Origin: Onthophagus taurus
Taxonomy: Eukaryota; Arthropoda; Insecta; Coleoptera; Scarabaeidae
Direction: 5' to 3'
Length of the DNA: 64,000 nt
NCBI RefSeq assembly: GCF_036711975.1
Contig: NC_091966.1
Span: 20,839,501 to 20,903,500, forward strand
The notes below the pieces were generated by a model that made no database searches, had not been told where the DNA came from, and saw nothing but the letters and a program-made list of their open reading frames with translations. The position numbers and the translations under genes were made by a program. Shown here in pieces: positions 28,834 to 39,937 of this stretch. Every line of letters begins with the position of its first letter. Position 1 is the stretch's first letter.

Positions 28834-29765
28834 GCGATATTAAAAGGTCCGTCGTAAACGAGTTGCACGCGTCCGCGAGGAAAAAGTATAAACGCAGACG
28901 TGTTATTATAAAAGGTTTAACGGACTTATTTCAAGCTGATTTAGTGGAGATGATACCTTATTCAAAAGCAAATGGTAATTTTAAATATATTCTAACAGTT
29001 ATTAATGCTTTCTCAAAGTATGGATGGGCTGTACCACTAAAAAACAAAACTGGCAAAGAAGTTACGCGAGCTATGGAAACAATTCTATCGGAAAAGCGGA
29101 AAAACATACCGAAGAATCTGCAAACGGATAACGGAAAAGAATTTTACAATGAGGATTTTAAAAAGCTCATGTCACGATATCACATCAATCACTACAGTTC
29201 ATTTTCCAATTTAAAGAGTTCTATTGTTGAACGGTTTAATAGAACAATAAAAGAAAAAATGTGGAAAGAATTTAGTATGCAAGGTAACTATCGTTGGTTG
29301 GAATTGCTTCCCAAATTAATTCTGGATTATAACAACCAAGTTCACAGGACGATAGGAATGAAACCTAGCGAGGTAAATAACAGAAACGCATCGACACTGT
29401 TAAAAACTGTATATAATTACATAAAAATTGCCGATCCTTATACCAAAAAATTTAATGACGGTGATCATGTCAGAGTGAGCAAGCATCGACACGCCTTCAC
29501 CAAAAACTATACTCCCAATTGGTCTAACGAAGTGTTTACAATACATTCTGTTCGTAATACTTTCCCAACAACATATCTGCTCAAAGATGCATCCAATGAA
29601 AAAATTATGGGTGGTTTTTATCGAGAGGAATTACAAAAAGTTAAATATCCTGACGTCTACTTGGTGGAAAAAGTGCTACGGCGAAAAGGAAATCAAGTGT
29701 TTGTGAAATGGTTAGGATTAGGTCCGTCTCATAATTCTTGGATCTCAAAAACTAACGTTCTTTAA
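28830..29765 (+). CDS. Polinton integrase (rve fold with C-terminal chromodomain)
   Basis: 311 residues. DDE catalytic residues: Asp in LFQADLVEM (about residue 35), Asp in LQTDNGKEFY (about 90), Glu in SSIVERFNRTIKEKM (about 126). A C-terminal chromodomain is seen in YLVEKVLRRKGNQVFVKWLG. This is the retroviral-type integrase that inserts Polintons with 6-bp duplications, matching the CATGTG found. Full-length and open, so possibly functional. It converges with polB; about 100 bp separate them, holding TTTATT words that are AATAAA signals on the other strand. Confidence 0.95.
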   Translation: MSDIKRSVVNELHASARKKYKRRRVIIKGLTDLFQADLVEMIPYSKANGNFKYILTVINAFSKYGWAVPLKNKTGKEVTRAMETILSEKRKNIPKNLQTDNGKEFYNEDFKKLMSRYHINHYSSFSNLKSSIVERFNRTIKEKMWKEFSMQGNYRWLELLPKLILDYNNQVHRTIGMKPSEVNNRNASTLLKTVYNYIKIADPYTKKFNDGDHVRVSKHRHAFTKNYTPNWSNEVFTIHSVRNTFPTTYLLKDASNEKIMGGFYREELQKVKYPDVYLVEKVLRRKGNQVFVKWLGLGPSHNSWISKTNVL

Positions 29766-29867
29766 AACGTATAAAGACCTATTTAAAAGTTTACAAGACT
29801 TTATTAACAATCGAACATTACAAATACATTATTATTATTATTCTTTACATTTTTTTTTAAATTAAAT

Positions 29868-30103
29868 TCATTTATTCGCATTCAATCTTTTTATCAACCA
29901 ATGACCCCACGCCAAAGTATTACATCCGTTCGGTAATATGTATCGTTTATCATCGTACGATGAAAGAGCAATTTTATTCTTTAATTCGGTATACATAGTA
30001 TGAAATTCTGACTTAAAAATGTACATTTTTTTATGAACCGATCCGCCACATTCAACCACACGTTTATAATCGGTCACGCTTAAATGTTTATCTATAACAC
30101 ACG
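29868..30103 (-). pseudogene. Detached C-terminal part of DNA polymerase B
   Basis: Minus strand. Reads VIDKHLSVTDYKRVVECGGS, then HKKMYIFKSEFHTMYTELKN and DDKRYILPNGCNTLAWGHW, the usual C-terminus of arthropod Polinton PolB. It follows logically after the last PolB codons at 31116 but is separated from them by the 30104-31116 insertion. Confidence 0.85.
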
Positions 30104-31116
30104 GTAAAAAATGGATGTAAAAATACATTATACTACATTAAACTACAAGATTGACTTATGAAATAATACATGAATTAACAACGTAATTTTCGAAATCCAG
30201 TTAATACCAAGTAAAATTACAGGAAATTAGTAAATTTGCAAAATATTACATTTTTTTAATATGAATTACACAAAGCTATGTAAACTACAGGAAAAACCTG
30301 TAAATAAATGGAAAATCAAGTAAAACAATGTAAATGTATTTAATAAATTGGGAAATCATGTAGTATTGCTAAAAATTACTATTACTAACATGTAAAATAC
30401 CGGTTGGCCCCACCACCACTTTCTGCGTTCAGTCGGCCGAATAGCGTTGCAACTACGCACAACGCGTTGACAACATTGTGCCGAGTACAGTCTAATAACG
30501 TATCAATCGTCGAACGTTATACGCGCTCTCTTATAATAATAATAATAATAAACCACTTTAATCTGTCCATTTAGTATTTCGTTCTTGGGTGCCCTTTAGT
30601 ACGTATACCGGTTGTACACAAAGTTTTTGTGTTCCAAGTTTGCCGTCTGTTAAAATTGTAAAAGTTTACACTTTTTCCACTATTCTTTTAATGCTTTTGT
30701 ACTGTAAAACATTATAACAATGGTGGAAAAACTATTGGCTTTCATAATTTGGACATAAAACAAATTTGGATATCTAGAACTTCCATAATGACATTCGTAT
30801 TTTTACATTTATTTAAGCTTAAAACTATGTAAATGTACAGGGCTGAATAATGAATTATTACATAGCAGACGAACTACAATATTCATAGCACAAGTAATTT
30901 TACATATAAATATAGTCATTTTTACGTGTTAATACGTGTACATTACCTGGGTTAAGAAGTAAAATTATATCAATCACAAACGAAAAGTACAAACATAGAA
31001 ATGGAAAATGCGCTTGTTTAGATATGTATTTATTTTGCTATTACATACGTGTAACTTTTTACATGAATATCCATGGCAATAAATTACCAGTACTGGACCA
31101 TGTAATTATTTTTTAC
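30104..31116. mobile_element. 1013-bp non-coding insertion in polB, unclassified
   Basis: Splits polB between its thumb region and C-terminal segment. Ends carry a short inverted pair GTAAAAAAT / ATTTTTTAC (30104-30112, 31108-31116). The interior is AT-rich with many TGTAAA/TTTACA words, and a CpG-containing block at 30390-30620 that starts TGTAAAATACCGG and ends CCGGTTGTACA, reminiscent of a small LTR. No coding frame. Target duplication not resolved. The stop that ends the main PolB frame is supplied by this insert. Confidence 0.55.
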
Positions 31117-34100
31117 TGTGCATATTTCTTTACTCCTTTAGCCTTTTTTACATTATCATTCAACAAGGTGATGCAGTACGCCTTAGCTCCTGTTCCAACA
31201 AATGACGTTATGCACCTGTTTGGATATTCATCTTTCATTCTTCCCAACACAGATCGACCGCGAGGTATATTGTGTATATTCTCTAACGGATAATTGGACG
31301 TGTCAAAAAATTCAATATTTTCTTTTATATCCTCATATACATTGGGAGTAGTAATTTCTAGGATTAGGGAATCAGTATCGGTGTATAAAAGTGTTATGTT
31401 ATTTCCATATTTAACTTTTAAGTAATCATAGAAGAAGCTGTACATTACGGTTTTCGAAAGCTCTAGTATACTGAAACCCACATACAGCGGTTTGCAATAA
31501 CGAACTTCCGCTACGTTCAATTGAACGGCTATCAAATTATCGCAAAATATTTTCGAAGATTTAAATTTTGGTTTAGCTATTAGGGCTTCCACGCCCGGTT
31601 TCTTATGACGACATTCCCAGTGGGTAACTAATCTTATATCCACTCGCTTTTCCACATTTTCCATTGTCTTACCGTATACGATGTTATTCATTGCTTTGTA
31701 ATGATTTTTTTCAAATTCATTCTTAGCTTTCGCACGTTTATCGGAATTGAAATCGATGTAGCTCCGCATCCAGTTGGATTGTTTAAATTCTAATACTCTG
31801 TAAATCTTCGTTAGTTTCAATCCGAACTTGATACACTGCTTTAGATTCACGTAATGAATGATGTATTTTGTTTTATTTTCCAAATTTGCTATTAACTTTG
31901 CATTTTTTGAACCTGGGGGTACAATCCGTTCTGGACAAAATGGCAAATCGTTGTGTTCATCATGTATTGCTTCCGGATACTCTAAATCTACCTCGAACAC
32001 GTAACCCTTTTCGGAATCGTCTTCCGTATTGTAAATATCTAACTTTTGAATCTCTTCATCTGATAGCCATCGAAATCCCCCCGTCGGTAATTTTCGTCTC
32101 ATTGCGTGTCCATACAAATTCGTAGCGTCGAGATACAAAATATAAGATAGGTCTTTGGTTTCATCAAATTCCATCATTAATTTATTGTTAGCCTTCGCAC
32201 TGCGTTTAGTGCACATACTTAATCCACCGCGAATACCATTTTTAAAGAAGTGTAACATGTCTATGTCCGTTAATAATTCTAATTTTACCCCTGTCATTCG
32301 TAATAATGCATCCCAACCGAAGCCCGGCGCTGTGAAGTAATGACATGGATCTAAAGAGTAATACTTCATCGAGATGGTTCGGAAATTCTCAAATACGTCC
32401 GCCAAAAGTAAAACGTCAGACGTTAAATAAATGTCGCTATATTCGCCTAAAGTGCGACAGTTAAATAAGTTCCACACCGTTTGTGCACGACAATAATTTT
32501 CTTCGGTTATACTATCATCGCATAAAGTATTGTAAAAACTACTTCGATCTGGCAGAGCGGTAAGATTCAGCTTTTCGAATGAATCCACAAAGGAATACGG
32601 AAAAAGTCCTTTCTGACGTATAAGTCGAAACTGTTCTTCGTTCCTAAAATATTTTCTGATTTGAACGCATTGGTTGTCTTCCAAAAATGAACCCAACTTC
32701 TCTAGCGATAAAGCCATAAACCTAAATGAATCCACAAATCTCAATTTCATATGAACCCGCCTTAGCTTTCCCTTGCTGTCAATGTTTTCTCCTACGATAA
32801 TTTTTTTCGAAAATGATATATACTTTTCTTTATTCTGTGCTATAACGGCCACGTCTTCTTCTTTTAATGCCATATCTTTCACAAACATATGACAATCGTA
32901 GTTCGAAAGATTGTGAAAGAATATCGGTATGAACTTTGGTAATTGATAATTGATGTTACATACAGCATGTGCGGGTCCTCTATACAACCCAGTTAGGTGA
33001 TCATGATCGCACACTTTATTACCTTCTTTTATTTTGTGCGAACAAATGTGACAGATATCCTGCATCTCATGTATTAATCTATCAATAGGTGGTAATGGGA
33101 GCATTTCTTTTGGTTGGCTTAAATAATTTTTGTATATATTCAGAACGTCATGTTCCAACTTGCTCATGAAAATTTGAGCAGCATTACATCCGCGATATAT
33201 TTCAAACTTCGACAATGATTCGTCATATGAACATTTTATATAATATGCAAATGCATAAGGTTCGTGTTTGAAACATTTGACGGAGTATGAATTATCATCG
33301 TTAAGTTCTGTTGCTTCCGCATCGGCGATCGGTTTCTGTAATGCTTCAAAATCTGCATACACCACGAACGGTATTTTTAATTGTCGTTCAAAATTTTCGA
33401 ACTGTAGTATATTTTCCTTTTCTTCATTTCCATATTTATTTATTTTCAAATTTGTTGTTGGTAAAATTGCCCTTACCTTGCTGCAATCGTCACTTTGATG
33501 ACGGATAAGTTTATTTTCTGACGTAAAGAATACCAAGCATCCGTCGCAAATATACTTTTCATGACCATTCTGCGATGCTTGCGATGATAGTAATCGAGAC
33601 GGGTTTTTTATCCAACAATAGTGACTATTCCCGGAATCATTTGTAACCAATAATAAATTTATATGTCTTTCTTCTTTTTGTCGACATATATACATTGTAA
33701 TTATGTCATAATTCATAACACCGTCTTTAAAATACTCATTTATTCCATATACATTAATAGATAGTTTGTTCTGCTTTTCAAATACAGGTATATCTCGTAA
33801 TTTAACTGGAAAAACAATATTTGAATAGTCTAAGCCGCAGTCTAGGTAATTCGGATACGAAGATGTCCTCTGTGGTAAACCGTTCGGTTCATGTAGTGCG
33901 GATGTTACAGCCCATGCAAAACATGCATCATCCGCGTTTTGTATATTTATCACAGCACGCTTTGCTTTTATTTGCGATGGTAGATCGATGTAATTAGATG
34001 CTCTGATAGGATTATATTTGTTTAAATTTAACTCCATATAGAGAATTTGCATTAAAGTCCATCCTAAATAAAATATTGAAACATTTATTTTTTAATATAC

Positions 34101-35106
34101 AGCGTGTCCCGTATCTTCCGCATCAGAGCATTATACGGTTGTAGAATACATTATTCTGAAGCGATCTTTCTAATAAATTTTTTTCGAAATGTTTATAATA
34201 ACCGCACGGGAACTGTTTAACGACGACCAATAACGGACGACTTTGATTCATCGAAAAAGTTTATTTCTCTTTCCATGACGAATCTATTGGTGAGTACACG
34301 TGGGAAACGAGTTATCATCGGCGTAGCGAACCGGCCGAGGGTGGCACCGATTACCTGAGTCTGATTTGCGATCTGCTGATTGGACGAAAAACAGTTCCTT
34401 TAAACAGTTCCCGTGCGGTTATTATAAACATTTCGAAAAAATTTTATTAGAAAGATCGCTTCAGAATAATGTATCCTACAACCGTATAATGCTCTGATGC
34501 GGAAGATACGGGACACGCTGTATAGGTATATTATGTCACATTACGCTTACCTGGATCTCGTTCCTGGAATTCTGACATTTTTGATGAAATTTCATCAATA
34601 AATTCCTTATATATTTTATACAGATCCGACGCTAATGATACTACCTTATTTTTCGTATTGAATGATTTTATTTCACAGTCTTCCTTTGATTGTAAAAAAT
34701 ACAAACCAAAACATTCCATATTTAATTTTACATTTCGGTGAATATCGATTGCGCTTTGTATTAGATTTAGTATTTTTTTTCGAATTCTATGAGAAAATTC
34801 ATCCAAATCCACAAAAAAACCTTCTTCACTTATTCGATAACTGACGATTTTGTCACCGAATGCTCCAGCTATTCTCTCCACTCCGTCATCGATTATAACA
34901 AAAGCGTTACGCTTGTGTGCGTTGCTTCGTAAATGTGCAGAGTAACATTGTCTATTTACATAATCATCGCAAGCCTCACATTTTACTGCTTTTGGAATTT
35001 GCGGTGCGTCAAGCTTGATTCTCTTGCCAATACAAGATAATCGTTGATGTCTTTTTAAATTGTCAACTCGAGTAAAACTTTTTCCACAATCCTCACACAC
35101 GACCAT
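31113..35106 (-). pseudogene. DNA polymerase B (protein-primed type) with N-terminal zinc-finger exon; C-terminus cut off
   Basis: Two exons on -: 35106-34551 (185 codons) and 34063-31113. Exon 1 has a C2H2 finger (CEDCGKSFTRVDNLKRHQRL) and a second Cys/His pair (CEACDDYVNRQCYSAHLRSNAHK). Donor GTAAGCG at 34550 and acceptor ATTTAG at 34064 join EFQERDPG to WTL-MQIL, the expected Polinton sequence. Exon 2 has the exonuclease motif VVYADFEAL, a Zn/HNH-like recombination endonuclease VII-type insert (CHICSHKIKEGNKVCDHDHL), motif A YLDATNLYGHAM, motif B KAMNNIVYGKTMENV and motif C LYTDTDSLIL. It ends at KKAKGVKK plus insert-derived codons; the last roughly 80 residues lie at 29868-30103. Confidence 0.9.
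34100..34520. mobile_element. TA-flanked MITE (421 bp) inside the polB intron
   Basis: CAGCGTGTCCCGTATCTTCC at the left end is repeated inverted at the right; the arms reach about 130 bp (to GCACGGGAACTGTTTAA). TA flanks both sides (34098-34099, 34521-34522), as for Tc1/mariner-type MITEs. A sister copy lies at 53077-53509. Being wholly intronic it leaves the PolB coding sequence intact. Confidence 0.85.
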
Positions 35107-35175
35107 TTTACAATTTAATGTTGTACACTTCTACTTGTTATGAAAGAACTACGTCAATACCACATTTCGCAGGCG

Positions 35176-35181
35176 TTTATA
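35176..35181 (-). promoter_or_regulatory. TATA box upstream of polB
   Basis: TATAAA on the minus strand, within TTTATAAACG, 70 nt before the ATG at 35106. A start site about 30 nt downstream would lie near 35150. This places a divergent promoter just inside the right TIR. Confidence 0.55.
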
Positions 35182-35285
35182 AACCCTCACCGCTCCTGAA
35201 ACTTATTGGGGAGGAGGAGGATGCATCGAGTGCGTTTGTATACATGTATATTTATAACTCCGTATACCTCTGCATAATAAATTAA

Positions 35286-35889
35286 AAAAATATCTCGCAG
35301 GTAGATCATGACTCACTTACAAGTATTAAGTTAATTGACCTCCTCCTCGAACGTATCCCCCCCAAAAAAATTTGCCGATTCAAGAACCTCCTCGCATATT
35401 TTAAAGCTCCGTATACCTTTACACAATAAATTTTAAAAAATATCCCGCAGGTAGATCATGACTCACTTATTTGTATACCTACATGTCCCAAAACCGTATA
35501 CCTTTGTGTACAATAAGTTAAGAGATATATCGAAAACATTAACAGTTCATTGAGAAGCGTCGAAGGATAAACATAGTAATTGTTTTCATCTAGGTAAACA
35601 GGTTACATATAAAGATAAATTTTTAATAACATAACCTAAATAAAGATACATTTTTAATAAAGATAAATTTTTAATAATTTCGTCAAAATAACATGACCTT
35701 CTCAAGTTAATTGACCTCCTCCTCTCTTCATCGAATCTCCTCCGACCCTCAAAAGAATCGCCGATTCAAGAACCTCCTCTCCTCATCGAACCTCCTCTGA
35801 CCCCCAAAAAATTTGCCGATTCAAGAACCTCCTCCTAGAACGCAGGTTCGAGGAGGAGGTTCTTGAATCGGCGAATCTATACTACTACT
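35286..35889 (-). repeat. Right terminal inverted repeat
   Basis: Reverse complement of the left TIR, with the same tip hairpin (loop in the same orientation relative to the terminus) and the 20-mer GAGGAGGTTCTTGAATCGGC in three direct copies plus one inverted. It ends ACTACTACT at 35889, one triplet more than the left end. Confidence 0.9.
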
Positions 35890-35895
35890 CATGTG
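35890..35895. repeat. Polinton target-site duplication, right (CATGTG)
   Basis: Exact copy of 16928-16933. On the gypsy coding (minus) strand the site reads CACATG, in codons of the RT N-terminal segment. Confidence 0.88.
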
Positions 35896-36480
35896 CAATG
35901 GGGAAGAAACTTGTGAAGAAGATGGCCGACAGATTCCAAGTGATACCATGTGTTCAAATTCTTTTTTAGCGATAGAAAATTTTATGGGGTCTTGGACGAC
36001 AAAACGGCAAGTGAGTGTTTGTAATGATTCGATGTTGCGTTGTGTGTTTAATTGGAGATAAAAAATTAGGTGATGAAGTTAATTTTGGGAAAGATTTAAC
36101 GAGAGAAGTGAATTTAGTTTCGATAGAGAAGAGTTTGGGTATTGGTATAAAAGATTTTTTGATGCTACCTATTGAAGATAATTTGGTAGTATTATCAATT
36201 AAACGACGATTTTTGATGTCGACGATAATGTCGAATTTGTTTAAGAAATCAGCGCCAATAATTGGTTTGTTGACATCAGCAATTGTGAAAACATGTGGAA
36301 AATTTCTTCTTAATTGCAATGTTAATGTTAACAATTTTTTTCCATAGGTAATTATTGGCGTACCATTTGCAGCCGTTAATGTAGAAATGGTATCTCTCTT
36401 ATGTTTACGAAAGAATTTATAAGGCAGCACAGAGATGTCTGCTCCTGTATCAATCAGAAAATTTAAATTGGGTTGGTTAT
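35896..36480 (-). pseudogene. Host gypsy element: retropepsin and start of RT
   Basis: Minus strand. NFLIDTGADISVLP at about 36465-36425 is the retroviral aspartyl protease active site (DTGA), followed by the flap and IIGADFLNKFDIIVD, the second conserved protease motif. Downstream, CRPRPHKIFY and, after a stop and frameshift, sequence typical of the gypsy RT N-terminus lead straight to the Polinton target site. It continues at 16933 on the other side. Confidence 0.85.
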
Positions 36481-36597
36481 CGTAAACATAAAGACGAGAA
36501 CTGATTTGATTAATTACCGGGTGCGTTCGTCGTTCATTGAATTGTTTTGAATCAAGTTTTGAATTTATTGAATTGTTGTTCTCTAGCGAAACTTGTT

Positions 36598-37515
36598 TCA
36601 GTTTTTTTGGTTCTGTGAAGATGATGAAAGATTTGTGTCTTTAAAGGAATTATAAAACATACATTCTTTTGCGCAGTTTCGTGCTTTATCGCCATACTTG
36701 GAATGATAATAGCAGATATGGTTTTGACTTTGCCTGGAAGAACTTCTTGGACGATGTGATCGATACCTTAACATCTTACAATTATAGCAAAGATTTGTTG
36801 CTGTGTCAGGTTCGTTAAGTCGAGCAGCAAGAGAGTTAATGCTCGTCTGGATATTTGATTGCCATTGATGAAGTTGTTGTGAGTTTTTATCAATAGAAAC
36901 TGAAAGGTTATTTATGGCTTGCAACAATTGAGAAGTTGTATGCACATTGAAAGAGGACTCGTCGTTAATTTTGTTGACTTCAATTTTAGGAAAACGAGTC
37001 GTTGAAAAAGATAATGAATCCCAGATTTTATCGGCTATGTTAAGCAAATCATTGATGTCATCTTTACCTGAAGACAATAACGCTACCGAGATAGTTTGGG
37101 GCAATCTTCTCTGCCAAAGTTTTAGCAATAAATTTGGACTTACGACTTGCGATCCACCGACTGTCGATAACATACTCCTATAGAAATCAGATGGTTTTTG
37201 ATCTCCCATCTGAGAGCCGGAAAAGAGATCATCAAGACGTTTCTCTTCACTTAGAGAAAGCCTATTGATCAAAGTGTTTTTTAAATATAAGTATGAATCG
37301 ATATCCGGTGGAGCATCTGCGACGTCGTAAACAATCGAAACTATCTCGGTAGGCAAATGCGTAATTACCAAATTATATTTTGTTTTATCATTAGTTATTC
37401 TTGACAGATTGAATTGCGCTTCAATTTGGTGAAACCATGCAGCAGGATTTGCATTCCAGAAGGGAGGCAATCTAATATTGGTGACAATGTCAACGCTTTG
37501 ATCACCAGAAGTATT
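36598..37515 (-). pseudogene. Host gypsy element: gag
   Basis: Starts MNTSGDQSVDIVTNIRLPPF; the phrase LPPFWNANPAAWFHQIEAQF and LSEEKRLDDLFSGSQMGDQKPS are hallmarks of the mdg3/Osvaldo-like insect gypsy gag. Ends with a damaged CCHC-like knuckle (CYNCKM, then CYYHSKYGDKARNC). Same strand and order as the protease at 36.0-36.5 kb and the RT at 16.2-16.9 kb, so all belong to one element split by the Polinton. Confidence 0.85.
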
Positions 37516-37825
37516 CATGATTGTGGTAGGATACTTATTTAGGTTCAAATAATTATATTGCTGATCAACACCTATTAACCCTTACCAGAAATCGAAATAC
37601 CTGCAATGTAGGTTTCGTCTCTAAAAATCCGGATGTAGGCTCGTGGATGGTCGCTGGATAGGTATCACCAAGTCGTTGTGGTTGTGGAAAAATAGCAGGC
37701 TCGGTCACTGGTGCGAGGTTGGGGAGAATTGGATGAAGAAAACGACGAAGACAATTCCAATTTACGTCAAATCTTTCACTTCTTTCTCCAAAACGTCGGG
37801 TTCTTATTGGTTCTTATAACTTAAC
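37516..37825 (-). other. Gypsy 5' leader, interrupted by the BEL/Pao insertion
   Basis: Sequence upstream of gag; it continues at 43614 beyond the BEL element, where TTAACGTTGGG reaches a primer-binding-site-like TTGGTGACCGCGAAC (minus strand, about 43675-43655). No other gene. Confidence 0.5.
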
Positions 37826-38058
37826 TGTTGTGTTCTGTATGCTATTTATTTTGAAATGAACTGTATTTCTTTATTTTCTTGTTTTTAATTAAGTGACATT
37901 CGCAAATTTAGGTTTTTGTCTAAAGGATAATTAAAACGCACCTAACACCTTTTCTCATTCGACAGGAAGTGTCCATTTTTATTTCGCTGCCAACTTACAA
38001 CTTAAAAATAACCAAATATTACTCTAAGTCAAAAAAAACAAAAACACCAGACAGAACA
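37826..38058 (-). repeat. BEL/Pao 3' LTR
   Basis: 233 bp, TG...CA ends; differs from the other LTR by a few substitutions and one A in a poly-A run. Confidence 0.93.
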
Positions 38059-38174
38059 TGCCGCCAGCCTTGAAATATCAATATTTAAAACTAACATACA
38101 TAAATGAAAACAAATACAAATTTGTAGAAAAATAGGAATATATAATATTTGTAAAATATATTCACTGAACTGAG

Positions 38175-39937
38175 TCAATCTTCATCTATCGGTAACGGAC
38201 AAACTTTTGCAACGGCACGTTTTACCATGCCGCTTCTTGTCCGTACTAACACTACGCGCACTATATGGTCCTGACCGGGATATAGTTCTTCTACACGGCC
38301 TAAACGCCATTGTAGTGGAGGTATGTTTTGCTCTTTCAACAAAACCATGGTTCCAATCTGGACGTCATGATTATTGCGCGTCCATTTTGAACGTTGTTGT
38401 AAGGTGTGTAGATATTCATGATTCCAAACACGCCAAAATCTTTGCAACAATTGTTGCTGTTGTTTAAAATTGTTTAAACGGTTACGGTTGGTACGTCGAC
38501 AATGTTCTCTTGAGGTATTGCTTGTAGTGGTTGTCCAATTAAAAAATGTCCAGGTGTAAGCGGCTCCAAGTCCGTAGGGTCAGAGGATAAAGGTAATATT
38601 GGACGGGAGTTTAGGATTGCTTCAATTTGAGTAAGCAACGTATAAAATTGTTCAAAATTTAATTTAGTTTCACCTAAAACTCTCCTAATATGGAATTTAA
38701 AAGATTTCACTGCCGATTCCCAAAGACCACCGAAATGCGGAGACCTTGGTGGGATAAAGTGCCATGTTATCTGATTGTCAACAAAGTATGAATAATAATT
38801 TTCATCCTTAGCTGTCTCTTTAATAAGGTTATATAAGTTCTTTAAGTCATTATTAGCGCCAACGAAATTGGTTCCATTATCTGAATAAACAGTCCTGCAA
38901 AGTCCTCTGCGCGATACAAAACGTTTAAAGGCGTTCATGAAAGCTTCTGAGGTCAGTTGTGTTACCAGTTCCAAATGTACAGCTTTTGTAGCCAAGCAGA
39001 AAAATACACATAAATAAGCCTTAAGTTCCACACGACTTCTACTCTTACTATCTTTTATTAAATATGGACCTGCATAATCTAAACCGATTGCTGCAAATGG
39101 TCGTGTACGTGTTACTCTGAAATCTGGTAAATCGCCCATCAATTGATCAACATTTAACGGTTTGACTCTGAAGCAAGTTGTACAATTTCTCAAATATCTA
39201 CGTACGGTATTTCTACCATCCAGTGGCCAAAATTTACTTCTAATACGGGATAAAACGAATTGTGGACCAGCGTGTAAGTATTTATAATGATAATACTTAA
39301 CAATTAATTTGACAAAATGATGTTTTGCAGGTAAAACTATTGGAAACTTCTCATCATAAGATAATTCGGAGTGCCTTAAACGTCCTCCTATACGAATTAA
39401 GTTATTGTTATCTAAAAATGGATTTAAGCATACTAATTTACTTTGTTTATGAACCATTTTTCCTTGTTGCAAAAGAGATATTTCTTGTATAAAAGATTGG
39501 TTTTGCACAATTTTGCATAGTTGTATTGTAGCATTATTTAGTTCTTCCAAAGAAAGTAAACCGCTTAATTTAGTTTCTGATCTTATGTTGTTTACAAAAC
39601 GAAGTAGGTATGCCATAACATGTTGTAATTTTAAAAATGTTGAATAGCGGGTACATATATCGAAGTCATTCACTATCAAATATGAAAAATTAATATTTTG
39701 CTTTCGAGCTTCAGGTACGTCGTCTATCGTTACCGTGTGGTTCTGGGGCCAATGCGTTTCTTCTAATGTTATCCATTCGGGACCTTTCCACCAACATTCC
39801 TTATTTTGCAATTCGTCGGGATTAAGACCGCGTGAAACAAAGTCTGCTGGATTATCAGCTGTTGGAACATGTTTCCACATTTCGCGCTCTGTCAATCTTT
39901 GTATCTCCCTATAGGTGCGACTCGGGATTTTGAACAA
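38175..39937 (-). pseudogene. BEL/Pao pol: end of RNase H, integrase and C-terminal domain
   Basis: Minus strand. EMWKHVPTADNPADFVSRG is the BEL RNase H/connection end; then the integrase zinc finger (HYHYKYLHAGPQFVLSRIR, CTTCFRVK) and the DDE core (FAAIGLDYAGPY, TVYSDNGTNF, FGGLWESAVKSFK). 38450-38175 holds the BEL-specific C-terminal domain (GTMVLLKEQNIPPLQWRLG), separated by a frameshift near 38470. Confidence 0.92.

Larger units (their letters stand above)
16934..35889 (+). mobile_element. Full-length Polinton/Maverick (polintovirus/adintovirus-like) element, 18,956 bp
   Basis: Termini begin AGTAGTATAGATTCG on both sides (the right end has one extra AGT), as Polintons characteristically start with AG and short AGT-type repeats. 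Long TIRs and a 6-bp duplication define the ends exactly. Between them are all Polinton core genes: integrase, PolB, adenain-type protease, packaging ATPase, double- and single-jelly-roll capsid proteins, plus a PLA2 protein and accessory genes. It interrupts a gypsy pol gene. Gene order on +: unknown DNA-binding-like gene, small ORF, PLA2, protease, penton, basic peptide, MCP, two conserved unknowns, leader/promoter, two unknowns, ATPase, Polinton-specific gene, KFGKH gene, integrase; then polB on -. Three disabling changes are visible (TGA in MCP, TAG at 25087, insertion in polB). Confidence 0.95.

Noticed and set aside
30390-30620. Solo LTR inside the polB insertion
   Set aside because: It has TGT...ACA ends and a CpG-bearing interior, but no flanking duplication and no partner, so not called as a separate feature.
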